Shown in pieces: positions 40,075-49,166 of a DNA stretch of 64,000 nucleotides. Position numbers and translations under genes: made by a program. The notes under the pieces were generated by a model. The model did no database searches and was not told where the DNA came from. It saw only the letters and a list, made by a program, of their open reading frames with translations. The stretch is from Campylobacteraceae bacterium (lineage in GTDB: Bacteria > Campylobacterota > Campylobacteria > Campylobacterales > Campylobacteraceae): NCBI GenBank assembly GCA_012519705.1, contig JAAYPR010000001.1, forward strand, positions 1 to 64,000. Reading direction: 5' to 3'. The first letter of the stretch is position 1; every line of letters begins with the position of its first letter.

Positions 40075-40561
40075 AGTAATTTATAAATTTATAATACTAC
40101 TTCTACTTTTTATCTTAGCCATAACTATAACGCTAACAGCCTTAATGTTTGTTAGCGGGAGTTATGGCTTATACGCTCTTCATATCCACAAATTTAGCGG
40201 AGTTTTGTTTTTGTTTGTTATGGCTTTGCATATCTTAACAAGGCGAGATAAGCTTAAAAAAATAACTACTGAGTTTATCAAAATCATAACTTCTAAAAAT
40301 AGAAGAGTTTATATCGACTCTGATGAGATAGCAAGTAAATACTCAAATTTAACTCTTAGCGAAACACTTCAAACTCTAGATATAAAAAAGAGTGATATCA
40401 AACCTTTGTTTGAGAAATATGACATTAAATTTCAAGCAGATGAGTTAATAAGTGAAATTGCAACTAAAAATAAAAGAAAAGAGATAAGCCTTTTTGCTCT
40501 CTTGTTAGAGGCTAAATTTGAAGCAAATTTAAAAAACAGCACTTCTAAAAATCCTATATAA
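40061..40561 (+). CDS. Hypothetical membrane protein (two N-terminal TM segments)
   Basis: ORF overlapping the end of the terC-like gene; SGSYGLYALHIHKFSGVLFLFVMALHILTRR. Confidence 0.6.
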   Translation: MPKNEVIYKFIILLLLFILAITITLTALMFVSGSYGLYALHIHKFSGVLFLFVMALHILTRRDKLKKITTEFIKIITSKNRRVYIDSDEIASKYSNLTLSETLQTLDIKKSDIKPLFEKYDIKFQADELISEIATKNKRKEISLFALLLEAKFEANLKNSTSKNPI

Positions 40562-40707
40562 CTTCTATTTAAGTAAAATTTAGTAGAATTCATTTTTGGA
40601 AAATCAGAAAATATGTAGCATAATCTGTTTTCTTTGTGACTAAGGCTACCGGAGTTTTTCAAAAATCTCACTTCCTACTCACAAATCATCATCACAAAGG
40701 AAATTTC

Positions 40708-41967
40708 ATGGAATCAACCGAGTATAAATTTAGGTTTAGAGACGCCATTTTAGGGGCTCAGTTTTTGTTTGTAGCATTTGGTGCTTTGGTGCTGATGCCC
40801 ATTTTATGCGGTCTTGATATAAGCGTAGCACTTTTTACAGCAGGGCTTGGAACGCTAATATTCCAGTTTATTTGCCGTGAAAAAGTAGTTCCGATATTTT
40901 TAGCAAGTAGTTTTGCTTTCATCGCTCCGATTGCTTTTGCGGTCGATAAATGGGGACTTCCGACAGCTATGGGAGGCGTGTTTTTTGCGGGAGTTGTGTA
41001 TAGTTTGTTTGGGGTATTTATCAAATTCAAAGGTAGAAGTTTTATAGACAAATACTTACCGCCTATCGTAGTTGGGCCTGTGATTATGACGATAGGCTTG
41101 GTTTTAAGCCCATCAGCTGTTTCTATGGCGATGGCAAGCGGTGACTCACTAGCGGCGTATCAAGCACTAAATCCAAACTTTACTCAAAATAGCTCTATGA
41201 TAGTAGCTGGCATCTCACTTTTAGTAACGTTACTTTCTATAATGTTTGCAAAAGGGATGTTAAAACTCATACCTATTTTATGTGGTGTGGTAGCTGGATA
41301 TATAGCCTCTTATTTTTACGGTATTATAGACTTTACCCCTGTAAAAGAGGCTTCTTGGTTTGCTGTGCCAAACTTTACAGCACCTAAATTTGAACTAGAT
41401 GCGATACTTTATATGATACCAGTTGTCATAGCCCCTATAATCGAGCATATCGGAAACGTTATAGCCATAAGCAACGTTACAGGCTATGACTATACAAAAA
41501 AACCAGGACTTCATAAAACTATCTTTGGAGACGGTGTTGCGACAAGTGTGGCAGCTCTTCTTGCAGGACCACCGTGCACAACTTACGCAGAAGTTACAGG
41601 TGCGGTTAGACTAACAAGAGCTTTTAACCCAGCCATTATGACTTGGGCGGCGATAGTTGCGATAATGTTAGCGTTTATTGGAAAACTTGGAGCATTAATC
41701 GCTACCATTCCAGCGTGTGTTTTAGGCGGCATTATGATTTTACTATTTGGGATAATCGCAAGCGTTGGTATGGAAACCTTGATAAAAAACCAAGTCGATA
41801 TGGATGAACCAAGAAATATGGTGATAATCGCTCTTGTATTAGTTCCAGCACTTGGTGGGATGGTGCTTGACTTTGGGTTTGCGACATTTTCACAAATAGG
41901 ACTTGGAGCGATAATCGGGGTTATTTTAAACCTAGTTTTACCGCACTCTAAAAAAGAGGAAAATTAA
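40708..41967 (+). CDS. uraA: NCS2-family uracil permease
   Basis: GAQFLFVAFGALVLMPILCGLD; IAPIIEHIGNVIAISNVTG; TYAEVTGAVRLT; start at ATG 40708. Confidence 0.9.
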   Translation: MESTEYKFRFRDAILGAQFLFVAFGALVLMPILCGLDISVALFTAGLGTLIFQFICREKVVPIFLASSFAFIAPIAFAVDKWGLPTAMGGVFFAGVVYSLFGVFIKFKGRSFIDKYLPPIVVGPVIMTIGLVLSPSAVSMAMASGDSLAAYQALNPNFTQNSSMIVAGISLLVTLLSIMFAKGMLKLIPILCGVVAGYIASYFYGIIDFTPVKEASWFAVPNFTAPKFELDAILYMIPVVIAPIIEHIGNVIAISNVTGYDYTKKPGLHKTIFGDGVATSVAALLAGPPCTTYAEVTGAVRLTRAFNPAIMTWAAIVAIMLAFIGKLGALIATIPACVLGGIMILLFGIIASVGMETLIKNQVDMDEPRNMVIIALVLVPALGGMVLDFGFATFSQIGLGAIIGVILNLVLPHSKKEEN

Positions 41968-41971
41968 AAGC

Positions 41972-42640
41972 TTGGGTAGAGTCTTTTTCACATCAGACCT
42001 TCACTTTGGACATAGTAATATCATAAAATACTCTCCTTTTTTTAGGAAGTTTAAAAGTGCTGATGAGATGGACGAGGCTCTTGTGAATTTATGGAATGAA
42101 ACTATAAAGCCTGATGATATAGTTTATAATCTAGGCGATGTTTCATTTCATAGGCGTACTAGCGACATCAAAAAAGTTTTAAGAAGGCTTAATGGGCATC
42201 ATATCTTAATCCTTGGAAATCACGACGGGCTTATTAGAGATAGCATGGACTCTTTTTTAAAAGAGAAAAAAGATGATGGAAACAGGCTCTTTGATGAGAT
42301 AGTTTGCTATAAAGAAATTTCTCTTATGGATAGCGGGGAAAAATGCCATAAATTCGTGCTTTTTCACTATCCTATCCTTGAGTGGAGTGGGGCACATGAT
42401 GGAACTATCCATCTCTACGGACATCTTCACGATGAGCTAGCTAGTATAAAAGGTAGGGCTTTGAATGTTGGCTATGATTTGCATGGAAAGTTTTTAACCA
42501 TTGATGAGGTAGTTGAGCATGTTGGGGATATAGAGCCACTTGGCATTAGGAAAAACAAGCTTTTAGATAACGGCGACACTGTGGAAACTAGAAAATATAC
42601 CGTTAAGAATTTGATAAAAGAGATAAATCAAAATAGTTAA
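41972..42640 (+). CDS. Calcineurin-like metallophosphoesterase
   Basis: TSDLHFGHSNIIKY, LGDVSFHRR, LGNHDG, LYGHLHD; TTG start. Confidence 0.88.
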   Translation: MGRVFFTSDLHFGHSNIIKYSPFFRKFKSADEMDEALVNLWNETIKPDDIVYNLGDVSFHRRTSDIKKVLRRLNGHHILILGNHDGLIRDSMDSFLKEKKDDGNRLFDEIVCYKEISLMDSGEKCHKFVLFHYPILEWSGAHDGTIHLYGHLHDELASIKGRALNVGYDLHGKFLTIDEVVEHVGDIEPLGIRKNKLLDNGDTVETRKYTVKNLIKEINQNS

Positions 42641-43419
42641 AAACCATCTTTTATTTCACCTAAATTTCCACCTTTTATGGCGTAGCTAGGCTCTGAGCTC
42701 AATAGCGTGTCGCCTAAAACTTTAGAAGCATTATCTCTTTGGATTATTTTAGTTGGCTCTCTATACTCTTCTCTTTTGTGGTTTGGTCTGCGTGGTTCTT
42801 GTGGCTTTTTTAAATTTAAAAGGTCACTATAAGTTCTAACAGGCTCATGGTAATCTCTTGGTATTCTTCTTGGCTTATAGCGTCTAGCTTCTCTATAATC
42901 CGACTCAAAATTTCCATTATCCCAGCCATAGTTTATTTCAAAGCTTAAACCGTTGTTATTGACTCTAAAATTTTGCCTATAATACTCTCTAGGATACCTT
43001 TCAGGCTCGTAAATATAGTATTTTTTAACTATAACTGATCTTTCTTGCTTGATGGTTTTTAGTTTTGTTTGAGCTATTTCTGTGTTTGGAGTTTCTTGCT
43101 TTTTGGTAATCTTTTCTTCAATTTTTGGCTTAGTTATTGTCTCTTGCTGAGTAGTTTCTTTGGGTTTTGGCTCGCTTTTTGATGGAGTATGTATAACTAT
43201 GAGCTTTTTATCGTTTTCTAAAATTCTAACATCTATTTTATTTCCATTTTTATCTACACAAGTAGCATTTGAGTTGTTTATAGAAATTATTTTAACAGGC
43301 TTTTCCTCTCCGCTGTCGTTTGTAGCTAAAATATAACTTCCCACATTAGGCTCGCCTTTGTAAAACCACTCTGCATTTAAACTGGCTAATAATATACATA
43401 GCAAAATTACTTTTTTCAT
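42637..43419 (-). CDS. Secreted Arg/Tyr/Pro-rich protein of unknown function
   Basis: Signal peptide MKKVILLCILLASLNA; low-complexity basic C-terminal half. Confidence 0.75.
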   Translation of the reverse strand: MKKVILLCILLASLNAEWFYKGEPNVGSYILATNDSGEEKPVKIISINNSNATCVDKNGNKIDVRILENDKKLIVIHTPSKSEPKPKETTQQETITKPKIEEKITKKQETPNTEIAQTKLKTIKQERSVIVKKYYIYEPERYPREYYRQNFRVNNNGLSFEINYGWDNGNFESDYREARRYKPRRIPRDYHEPVRTYSDLLNLKKPQEPRRPNHKREEYREPTKIIQRDNASKVLGDTLLSSEPSYAIKGGNLGEIKDGF

Positions 43420-43436
43420 ATTTTTTCCTTTTAGGA

Positions 43437-43442
43437 ATTATA
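43437..43442 (-). promoter_or_regulatory. Putative -10 element (TATAAT)
   Basis: TGTTATAATTCC on minus strand upstream of the secreted protein gene. Confidence 0.6.
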
Positions 43443-43452
43443 ACAGAGATGG

Positions 43453-43465
43453 GATAATGATTATC
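43453..43465. promoter_or_regulatory. Fur-box core
   Basis: GATAATGATTATC, perfect 6-1-6 inverted repeat, 10 bp upstream of the -10. Confidence 0.65.
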
Positions 43466-43507
43466 TAGAGAATAAGTTTAAAAAGTAAGAGTTTGGGAAT
43501 TGAAAAA

Positions 43508-43592
43508 TGGTGCGGATGAGAGGACTTGAACCTCCACGCCGTGAGGCACCAGATCCTAAGTCTGGCGTGTATGCCAATTTCACCACATCCGC
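43508..43592 (-). tRNA. tRNA-Leu (anticodon TAG)
   Basis: GCGGATGTGGTGAAATTGGCATACACGCCAGACTTAGGATCTGGTGCCTC...GGTTCAAGTCCTCTCATCCGCACCA. Confidence 0.95.
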
Positions 43593-43640
43593 GAATCAAA
43601 AGTGTAAGTTTATCTAAACTAAGCTTAAATAAACCAAAAA

Positions 43641-43717
<77 letters not shown>

Positions 43718-43734
43718 ATAAAAAACAAGTTAAA

Positions 43735-43811
43735 TGGTACGTCCGAAAGGACTTGAACCTTCAACCTACAGATCCGAAGTCTGTTGCTCTATCCAATTGA
43801 GCTACGAACGC
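43735..43811 (-). tRNA. tRNA-Arg (anticodon TCG)
   Basis: GCGTTCGTAGCTCAATTGGATAGAGCAACAGACTTCGGATCTGTAGGTT...GGTTCAAGTCCTTTCGGACGTACCA. Confidence 0.94.
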
Positions 43812-43831
43812 AACAAACATCATTTAAAAAA

Positions 43832-43909
43832 TGGGGTGAGTAATGGGAATTGAACCCACGACCCTCAGGACCACAATCTGATGCTCTAACCAACTGAGCT
43901 ATACTCACC
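43832..43909 (-). tRNA. tRNA-His (anticodon GTG)
   Basis: Encoded extra 5' G (GGTGAGTATAGCTCAG...), anticodon loop TTGTGGT, GGTTCAATTCCCATTACTCACCCCA. Confidence 0.94.
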
Positions 43910-43912
43910 AAA

Positions 43913-43989
<77 letters not shown>

Positions 43990-44073
43990 GAATTCAAAAC
44001 AGAGTTTTGCAATGCAAGTCTGAATGAAAGATGAATTATACAAGAATTTTTTTATAATGTCAAGGAAATTTTG

Positions 44074-44108
44074 AATTTAAGCGAAATTTAATAAACTTCG
44101 CTTAAATT
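44074..44108. terminator. Terminator-like hairpin
   Basis: AATTTAAGCGAA-N11-TTCGCTTAAATT, perfect 12-bp arms downstream of the 44127 gene. Confidence 0.6.
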
Positions 44109-44126
44109 TTTATGTTTTTGAGTTTT

Positions 44127-44549
44127 TTAGTCATCCCAGTCATCGCACAGATCTTCCCATCTGTCACACTGTTTTTCCCAAGTTTTACATTTGCTTTTTA
44201 AGTTTTTATCACGTTTTTTATAGTCGTCATCGTCGTCATCGTCTATGTCATCGCAAATGTCTTCCCATTTGTCACACTGTCTTTCCCACTCTCTACACTG
44301 GCTTTTTGAAGCTCGCTCGCTTTTTTTGCCACTTGATTTCCAGTCATCATCTTTTTTGTAGACTTTGTCTCCTTTGTCTCTTATAATGATTTTTGGCTTG
44401 TTGTCCTCTTCGTTTAAGATATCGATTATTTTAGTAAGTTTATCAATCCTGCTATCATCTATCTCTATTTCGATAATTCTAGCGTTTAGGCTAGAAATCA
44501 TGACTAGTGCTAAAAATCCAAATAAAATTTTTCTCATGTTTACCTCCAA
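44127..44549 (-). CDS. Small exported protein with tandem Cys/Trp/Asp repeats, function unknown
   Basis: Signal peptide KILFGFLALVMISSLNA; CREWERQCDKWEDICDD and CKTWEKQCDRWEDLCDD. Confidence 0.75.
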   Translation of the reverse strand: MEVNMRKILFGFLALVMISSLNARIIEIEIDDSRIDKLTKIIDILNEEDNKPKIIIRDKGDKVYKKDDDWKSSGKKSERASKSQCREWERQCDKWEDICDDIDDDDDDDYKKRDKNLKSKCKTWEKQCDRWEDLCDDWDD

Positions 44550-44600
44550 AAAATTTAGACCATAGTATCAAAATAGAGTAAACTATATTACAAATTTGGT

Positions 44601-45215
44601 TTAGTTGCTGTTTATAGCGTCTAGAATTTCAACTGAGTTAGAGTTATAGTCTTCTGCTAGAGCTTTTTGAAAAACAGGTCCTATTTGTGCGTAGCTTGTA
44701 TTTCCCATACCAAAAAACATTAGCTCTCCTGTTCTTCTCTCACTTTTGCTAATAACATTTGAATAAATTTGTTTACCATTTTTAAATATTTTTAAGTTTA
44801 GAGTATATGCTACGTAAGGTCTTGCATCCACATCAAATCCGTCATAGCTATAAAATCCGTATCCAAAGTTAAAAATCTCAGGCATAACTATCAATGCTCC
44901 TGAGTTTAGGACATTTTTATCCGTAGTAAACTCTAAATTTGTCAAGTAGTATTTAAAAAATGTCGTTGTCTCTTCTTTGACGAAATTTCCAACGTCTATT
45001 TTTAACTCATCTTTTCCTAAAGCCGTGCTTGATTTTATACTTTCTGTGCCAAGCGAGCTTTTATCCATATAAACATAAGTTTTTTGAAGTGGCTGGGCGG
45101 CTGAAATGCTAGTGTTTAGGTTTCTAACCTCCATATTTTTACTATACTCTGCTGTTTTTGAACACCCAGTTAGAAGAAGCATAAAAGCTGAAGCGATAAA
45201 GAGAAATTTTTTCAT
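44601..45215 (-). CDS. Putative lipoprotein
   Basis: MKKFLFIASAFMLLLTGCSK lipobox; this internal ATG is preferred over the ORF-track start. Confidence 0.75.
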   Translation of the reverse strand: MKKFLFIASAFMLLLTGCSKTAEYSKNMEVRNLNTSISAAQPLQKTYVYMDKSSLGTESIKSSTALGKDELKIDVGNFVKEETTTFFKYYLTNLEFTTDKNVLNSGALIVMPEIFNFGYGFYSYDGFDVDARPYVAYTLNLKIFKNGKQIYSNVISKSERRTGELMFFGMGNTSYAQIGPVFQKALAEDYNSNSVEILDAINSN

Positions 45216-45350
45216 AACTATCCTTTTTTTATAAGTTTTTTCAAATTGTAACACATTTCTTAATAAACGAATATAAAAACTCAAATTTATTACATTTAAA
45301 GCAAATTTTAAATAAAATCAGTCATTCTTAACTAAAAAAAGGTTTAAAAA

Positions 45351-45740
45351 ATGTCACATATGTATTTTGAACATCCGTATTTCGGTGCTTTTATTATGCT
45401 TGTTTTGGCGTTTGTGATTTTTGCCGCTATAACTGAAGTTTCATCTTTTATAGGCAGTAAACTAGCAAACAAAAACGATGAGAAACTTAAAAGCACCATT
45501 TACGAGTCAGGTCCAGAAGCTGTTAAACAGCCAAACAGAATTAATGCTCACTTTTATTTAGTGGCGGTTTTGTTCGTGCTTTTTGACGTGGAAATTGTCT
45601 TTATGTTTCCATGGGCTGTAAATTTTAAAGTTTTGGGCTGGTTTGGGTTTGTTGAAATGATACTATTTATCTTGCTTTTAGCAATAGGATTTATCTATGC
45701 GTGGCGTAAAGGAGCGTTAAATTGGCACTCAATGAAATAA
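45351..45740 (+). CDS. nuoA: NADH-quinone oxidoreductase subunit A
   Basis: [39 protein letters not shown]. Confidence 0.96.
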   Translation: MSHMYFEHPYFGAFIMLVLAFVIFAAITEVSSFIGSKLANKNDEKLKSTIYESGPEAVKQPNRINAHFYLVAVLFVLFDVEIVFMFPWAVNFKVLGWFGFVEMILFILLLAIGFIYAWRKGALNWHSMK

Positions 45741-46249
45741 AAAACTACGATAAAGTAGACTATAGGAAGAAAAACGGACTTCCAGTTGTTCTAACAACTG
45801 TTGAAAAGCTAGTCCAGTGGGGTAGAAGCAACTCTCTTTGGGCGGCAAACTACGGACTTGCATGCTGTGCTATAGAGATGATGGCAGTTGGGGCTGGAAG
45901 GTTTGACTTTGATAGATTTGGGACTATTTTTAGAGCAAGCGTTAAGCAATCAGAAGTGATGATAATAGCTGGAACTCTAACCAAAAAACACGCTGAGTTT
46001 ACAAGAAGGCTATATGACTCAATGCCTGAGCCAAAGTGGGTTATCAGCATGGGAAGTTGTGCAAATACTGGCGGTATGTTTAACACCTATTCAACAGTTC
46101 AAGGCGTGGATAGGATAATCCCTGTGGATATTTACTTGCCAGGCTGTGCACCAAGACCAGAGACACTTCAATACGCTCTTATGATACTTCAAAAAAAGAT
46201 CCGCAGTGAAACTCCTATGAGAAAACAAGAACCTAAAAGGCTAGTGTGA
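45722..46249 (+). CDS. nuoB: NADH-quinone oxidoreductase subunit B
   Basis: [36 protein letters not shown] start. Confidence 0.96.
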   Translation: MALNEIKNYDKVDYRKKNGLPVVLTTVEKLVQWGRSNSLWAANYGLACCAIEMMAVGAGRFDFDRFGTIFRASVKQSEVMIIAGTLTKKHAEFTRRLYDSMPEPKWVISMGSCANTGGMFNTYSTVQGVDRIIPVDIYLPGCAPRPETLQYALMILQKKIRSETPMRKQEPKRLV

Positions 46250-47025
46250 TGAGAGAATTTAACATAAAAAATTATAAATTCAACGATGGAAGCGATAGAT
46301 TTGCCATCTCAAAAGAGAGTGAGAAATTTGAAGTAGCGGACTCTATTTTTGAAAGTGATTTAAAAGCATTAGATGGAATAGAAGTTTTAGACTCATATAT
46401 AGAGTATGACCAACTAGTTGTTAACATAAATAAAGATGATAATTTAAAAGCTCTAAAAGCTCTAAAAGAGGCAGGCTACACGATGCTTAGCGAGCTTAGC
46501 GGGGTTGACTTTTTAGACGAAAGAGGCGGAATCGAAGTTTTTTATCAACTACTAAACGTCGAAGGAGCTAGAAGAGCAAGAGTAAAATGCCTAGTAAAAG
46601 ACAAAGAGTTTGTAGAAAGCGTTACACCACTTTATAAAAGTGCAAACTGGGCTGAGAGAGAGATGTATGATATGCTTGGAGTTTGGATAGCAAACCATCC
46701 AAATTTAAAAAGAATTCTTATGCCTGATGACTGGTATGGGCATCCACTACTAAAAAGCTACCCACTTGAAGGTGATGAAAAAGCACAGTGGTATGAGATA
46801 GATAAAATTTTTGGACGTGAGTATAGACAAGAGGCTGAAAACAGAGACCCAGCTTATGTAAATGAAAAAGATACATTTAACTTTACAAAACTTTATCACG
46901 AGACTGAAAAAGGCGGGAAGCTACCAGACGCACCATATCTTCAAGAGTATCAAGAAGAGGGCGGTGTGCCGTTAGTTAAAAAGGCAAAAAGAGCTGAATT
47001 TAAGTTAATAAAGAAGAGAAAATAG
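46246..47025 (+). CDS. nuoC: NADH-quinone oxidoreductase subunit C
   Basis: [42 protein letters not shown]. Confidence 0.95.
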   Translation: MMREFNIKNYKFNDGSDRFAISKESEKFEVADSIFESDLKALDGIEVLDSYIEYDQLVVNINKDDNLKALKALKEAGYTMLSELSGVDFLDERGGIEVFYQLLNVEGARRARVKCLVKDKEFVESVTPLYKSANWAEREMYDMLGVWIANHPNLKRILMPDDWYGHPLLKSYPLEGDEKAQWYEIDKIFGREYRQEAENRDPAYVNEKDTFNFTKLYHETEKGGKLPDAPYLQEYQEEGGVPLVKKAKRAEFKLIKKRK

Positions 47026-47027
47026 CT

Positions 47028-48251
47028 ATGCAAAATTATACAAAACTTAGACCTTATTTTGAAAATATTGAGTTTCAAAAAAAAGACTCAAATATGATAC
47101 TTAACTTCGGTCCTCAGCACCCTGCCGCTCACGGTCAGCTTAGACTTATGCTTGAACTTGATGGAGAGATGGTTAAAAAAGCAAGCCCGGGAGTTGGATA
47201 TATGCATAGAGGCGTTGAAAAAATGGCTGAATATAATATGTATAACAAATTTGTTCCAGTAACTGATAGACTTGACTATACAGCCTCAACTGCAAATAAC
47301 TACGCATTTTGTGGGGCGGTTGAGAAGCTTTGTGGTATCGAAGTTCCTAGGCGTGCACAGATTATTAGAACTATACTTTTAGAGCTTAATAGAATTCAAG
47401 CCCACCTACTTTTCATAGGAACGCAGTCCCTAGACGTTGGGGCGATGACAGTTTTCTTATATGCATTTAGAGAAAGAGAGTTTGTGCTTGATGTGATGGA
47501 GAGATATTGTGGTGCAAGACTAACTCAAAACTCTATAAAAATAGGCGGTGTTTATCTGGATTTACACGATGGCTTTATAGATGAGATGCTAGATCTTTGC
47601 GATAAAATCATAGCTGGGATTAAAGACTATGAAGATCTTTTAGATACAAATAGAATTTGGCTTATGAGGATGCAAGATGTCGGCGTTATCTCAAAAGAGA
47701 TGGCACTAAGCCACGGCTGTACAGGCGTGATGCTTAGAGCAAGCGGAGTTCAGTATGACATAAGAAAGGCAGAGCCTTACTTAATCTACGACGAGCTTGA
47801 GTTTGACGTGCCTTACGCAGTAGAGGGAGACTGCTATGCTAGATATAAATGCTATCTTGAAGAGATGAGACAGAGTGTGAGAATCTTAAGACAGTGTGCA
47901 AAACTCTACCATGAAAGTGAACCAAAAATTCTAGCAGACAGTGAGTACGTAAGCCCTTCAAAAGAGCAGATGATGACTCAAAACTACTCTTTAATGCAGC
48001 ACTTTGTTTTAGTAACACAAGGGTTAAAGCCACCAAAAGGTGAAATTTATTTTCCAACTGAAGTTAACAAAGGCGAGCTTGGATTTTATATCTACTCAAC
48101 TGGCGAAAACATGCCTTATAGGGTGAAAATTAGAACCCCGAGCTTTTGGCACTGTGCGATATATGAAGAGCTTTTAGTTGGTGGATATATAGCTGACGTC
48201 TCAGCCATAATATGTAGTTCAAACATCATCTTAGGCGAGGTGGATAGATGA
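47028..48251 (+). CDS. nuoD: NADH-quinone oxidoreductase subunit D
   Basis: LNFGPQHPAAHGQLRLMLELDGE, GYMHRGVEK, SADVSAIICSSNIILGEVDR end. Confidence 0.97.
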   Translation: MQNYTKLRPYFENIEFQKKDSNMILNFGPQHPAAHGQLRLMLELDGEMVKKASPGVGYMHRGVEKMAEYNMYNKFVPVTDRLDYTASTANNYAFCGAVEKLCGIEVPRRAQIIRTILLELNRIQAHLLFIGTQSLDVGAMTVFLYAFREREFVLDVMERYCGARLTQNSIKIGGVYLDLHDGFIDEMLDLCDKIIAGIKDYEDLLDTNRIWLMRMQDVGVISKEMALSHGCTGVMLRASGVQYDIRKAEPYLIYDELEFDVPYAVEGDCYARYKCYLEEMRQSVRILRQCAKLYHESEPKILADSEYVSPSKEQMMTQNYSLMQHFVLVTQGLKPPKGEIYFPTEVNKGELGFYIYSTGENMPYRVKIRTPSFWHCAIYEELLVGGYIADVSAIICSSNIILGEVDR

Positions 48252-48478
48252 AAAGATATGATTTAAGACATTTAGAAGATAATTTCCTAGTTAGAATGGG
48301 AGAGCTTATAAAAGGTAGCCAGTACGGCGATGTTATGCAGTTTATCTTTGAGATAGGCGATTTTAGCAGTGTGCAAAAAAGTGCTGATTTAGTTGAGGGG
48401 TTAAACTCAACTCTTATGAACTCACTTAAATTTAATAGAGCAGACTGGATGATAGTAGTAAAAAAAGGAAGAATATGA
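48248..48478 (+). CDS. Small protein at the nuoE position, non-canonical
   Basis: 76 aa, no thioredoxin-like [2Fe-2S] Cys motif; between nuoD and nuoG. Confidence 0.75.
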   Translation: MKRYDLRHLEDNFLVRMGELIKGSQYGDVMQFIFEIGDFSSVQKSADLVEGLNSTLMNSLKFNRADWMIVVKKGRI

Positions 48479-49164
48479 AAATACTAAACTTAACACCAAA
48501 TTTATCGTTTCAAGCACCAGAGTTGGTCACTAAATTTAAAAATGCCGAGTTTTTAACTATCAGTCCTTTAAATAGTGAGTTAGAAAACGAAACTCATATA
48601 AAATGCGAAATAGGAAGTATGAGTTACGCACTTGCTCTTATAGTTCAAGGTTTTAGTAAAGACTCTGCTATAGAAGAGCTTGACACTGGGTTTTTAAGCG
48701 GTGAGAGCAATGTCGGCGAGGAAGAAATTGAGGATATTTTAGAGTTTTTAGATGGTGCAAATTTAGTCATAGTAGATGAAGAGATTTTAAACCACAACAA
48801 AGATAGTTTAAATTTAAAGTTTTTGATAAATGCTATCGCTTCAAATTTTAGTCTCGAAATTGTGAGCTTAAACGGCGATAAAGTAACTCTTAAAAACACT
48901 AAATTTAGCGAACTAGAAGAACTTGATAGCTTTGATGGGGCTGTTGTTTTTAAACATACAAAAGATGATAAGTTTGTAGGTGGAAACTACTTTTGTCTAG
49001 TTGCAAAGATAAAAGATGGTGACAAAGTTAGAATTAAAGCTCCAAATTTAGACGTGGTAAGAGAGTTTAAACTAGACAAAGAGATGAGAGGAACAGTTGC
49101 ACTTTTAGGTGTAGATAAAGTTGATAGTTACGCTTATGAAGTTGTAAAAGTTAGCAAGGTTTAA
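48475..49164 (+). CDS. Protein at the nuoF position, non-canonical
   Basis: 229 aa, no NADH/FMN-binding glycine-rich motifs or [4Fe-4S] Cys motif. Confidence 0.75.
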   Translation: MKILNLTPNLSFQAPELVTKFKNAEFLTISPLNSELENETHIKCEIGSMSYALALIVQGFSKDSAIEELDTGFLSGESNVGEEEIEDILEFLDGANLVIVDEEILNHNKDSLNLKFLINAIASNFSLEIVSLNGDKVTLKNTKFSELEELDSFDGAVVFKHTKDDKFVGGNYFCLVAKIKDGDKVRIKAPNLDVVREFKLDKEMRGTVALLGVDKVDSYAYEVVKVSKV

Positions 49165-49166
49165 AT

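Noticed and set aside
40636-40707. 24-codon N-terminal extension of UraA
   Set aside because: The ATG at 40708 has a good RBS (AAAGGAAA) and fits the family N-terminus; the extension is the upstream leader.
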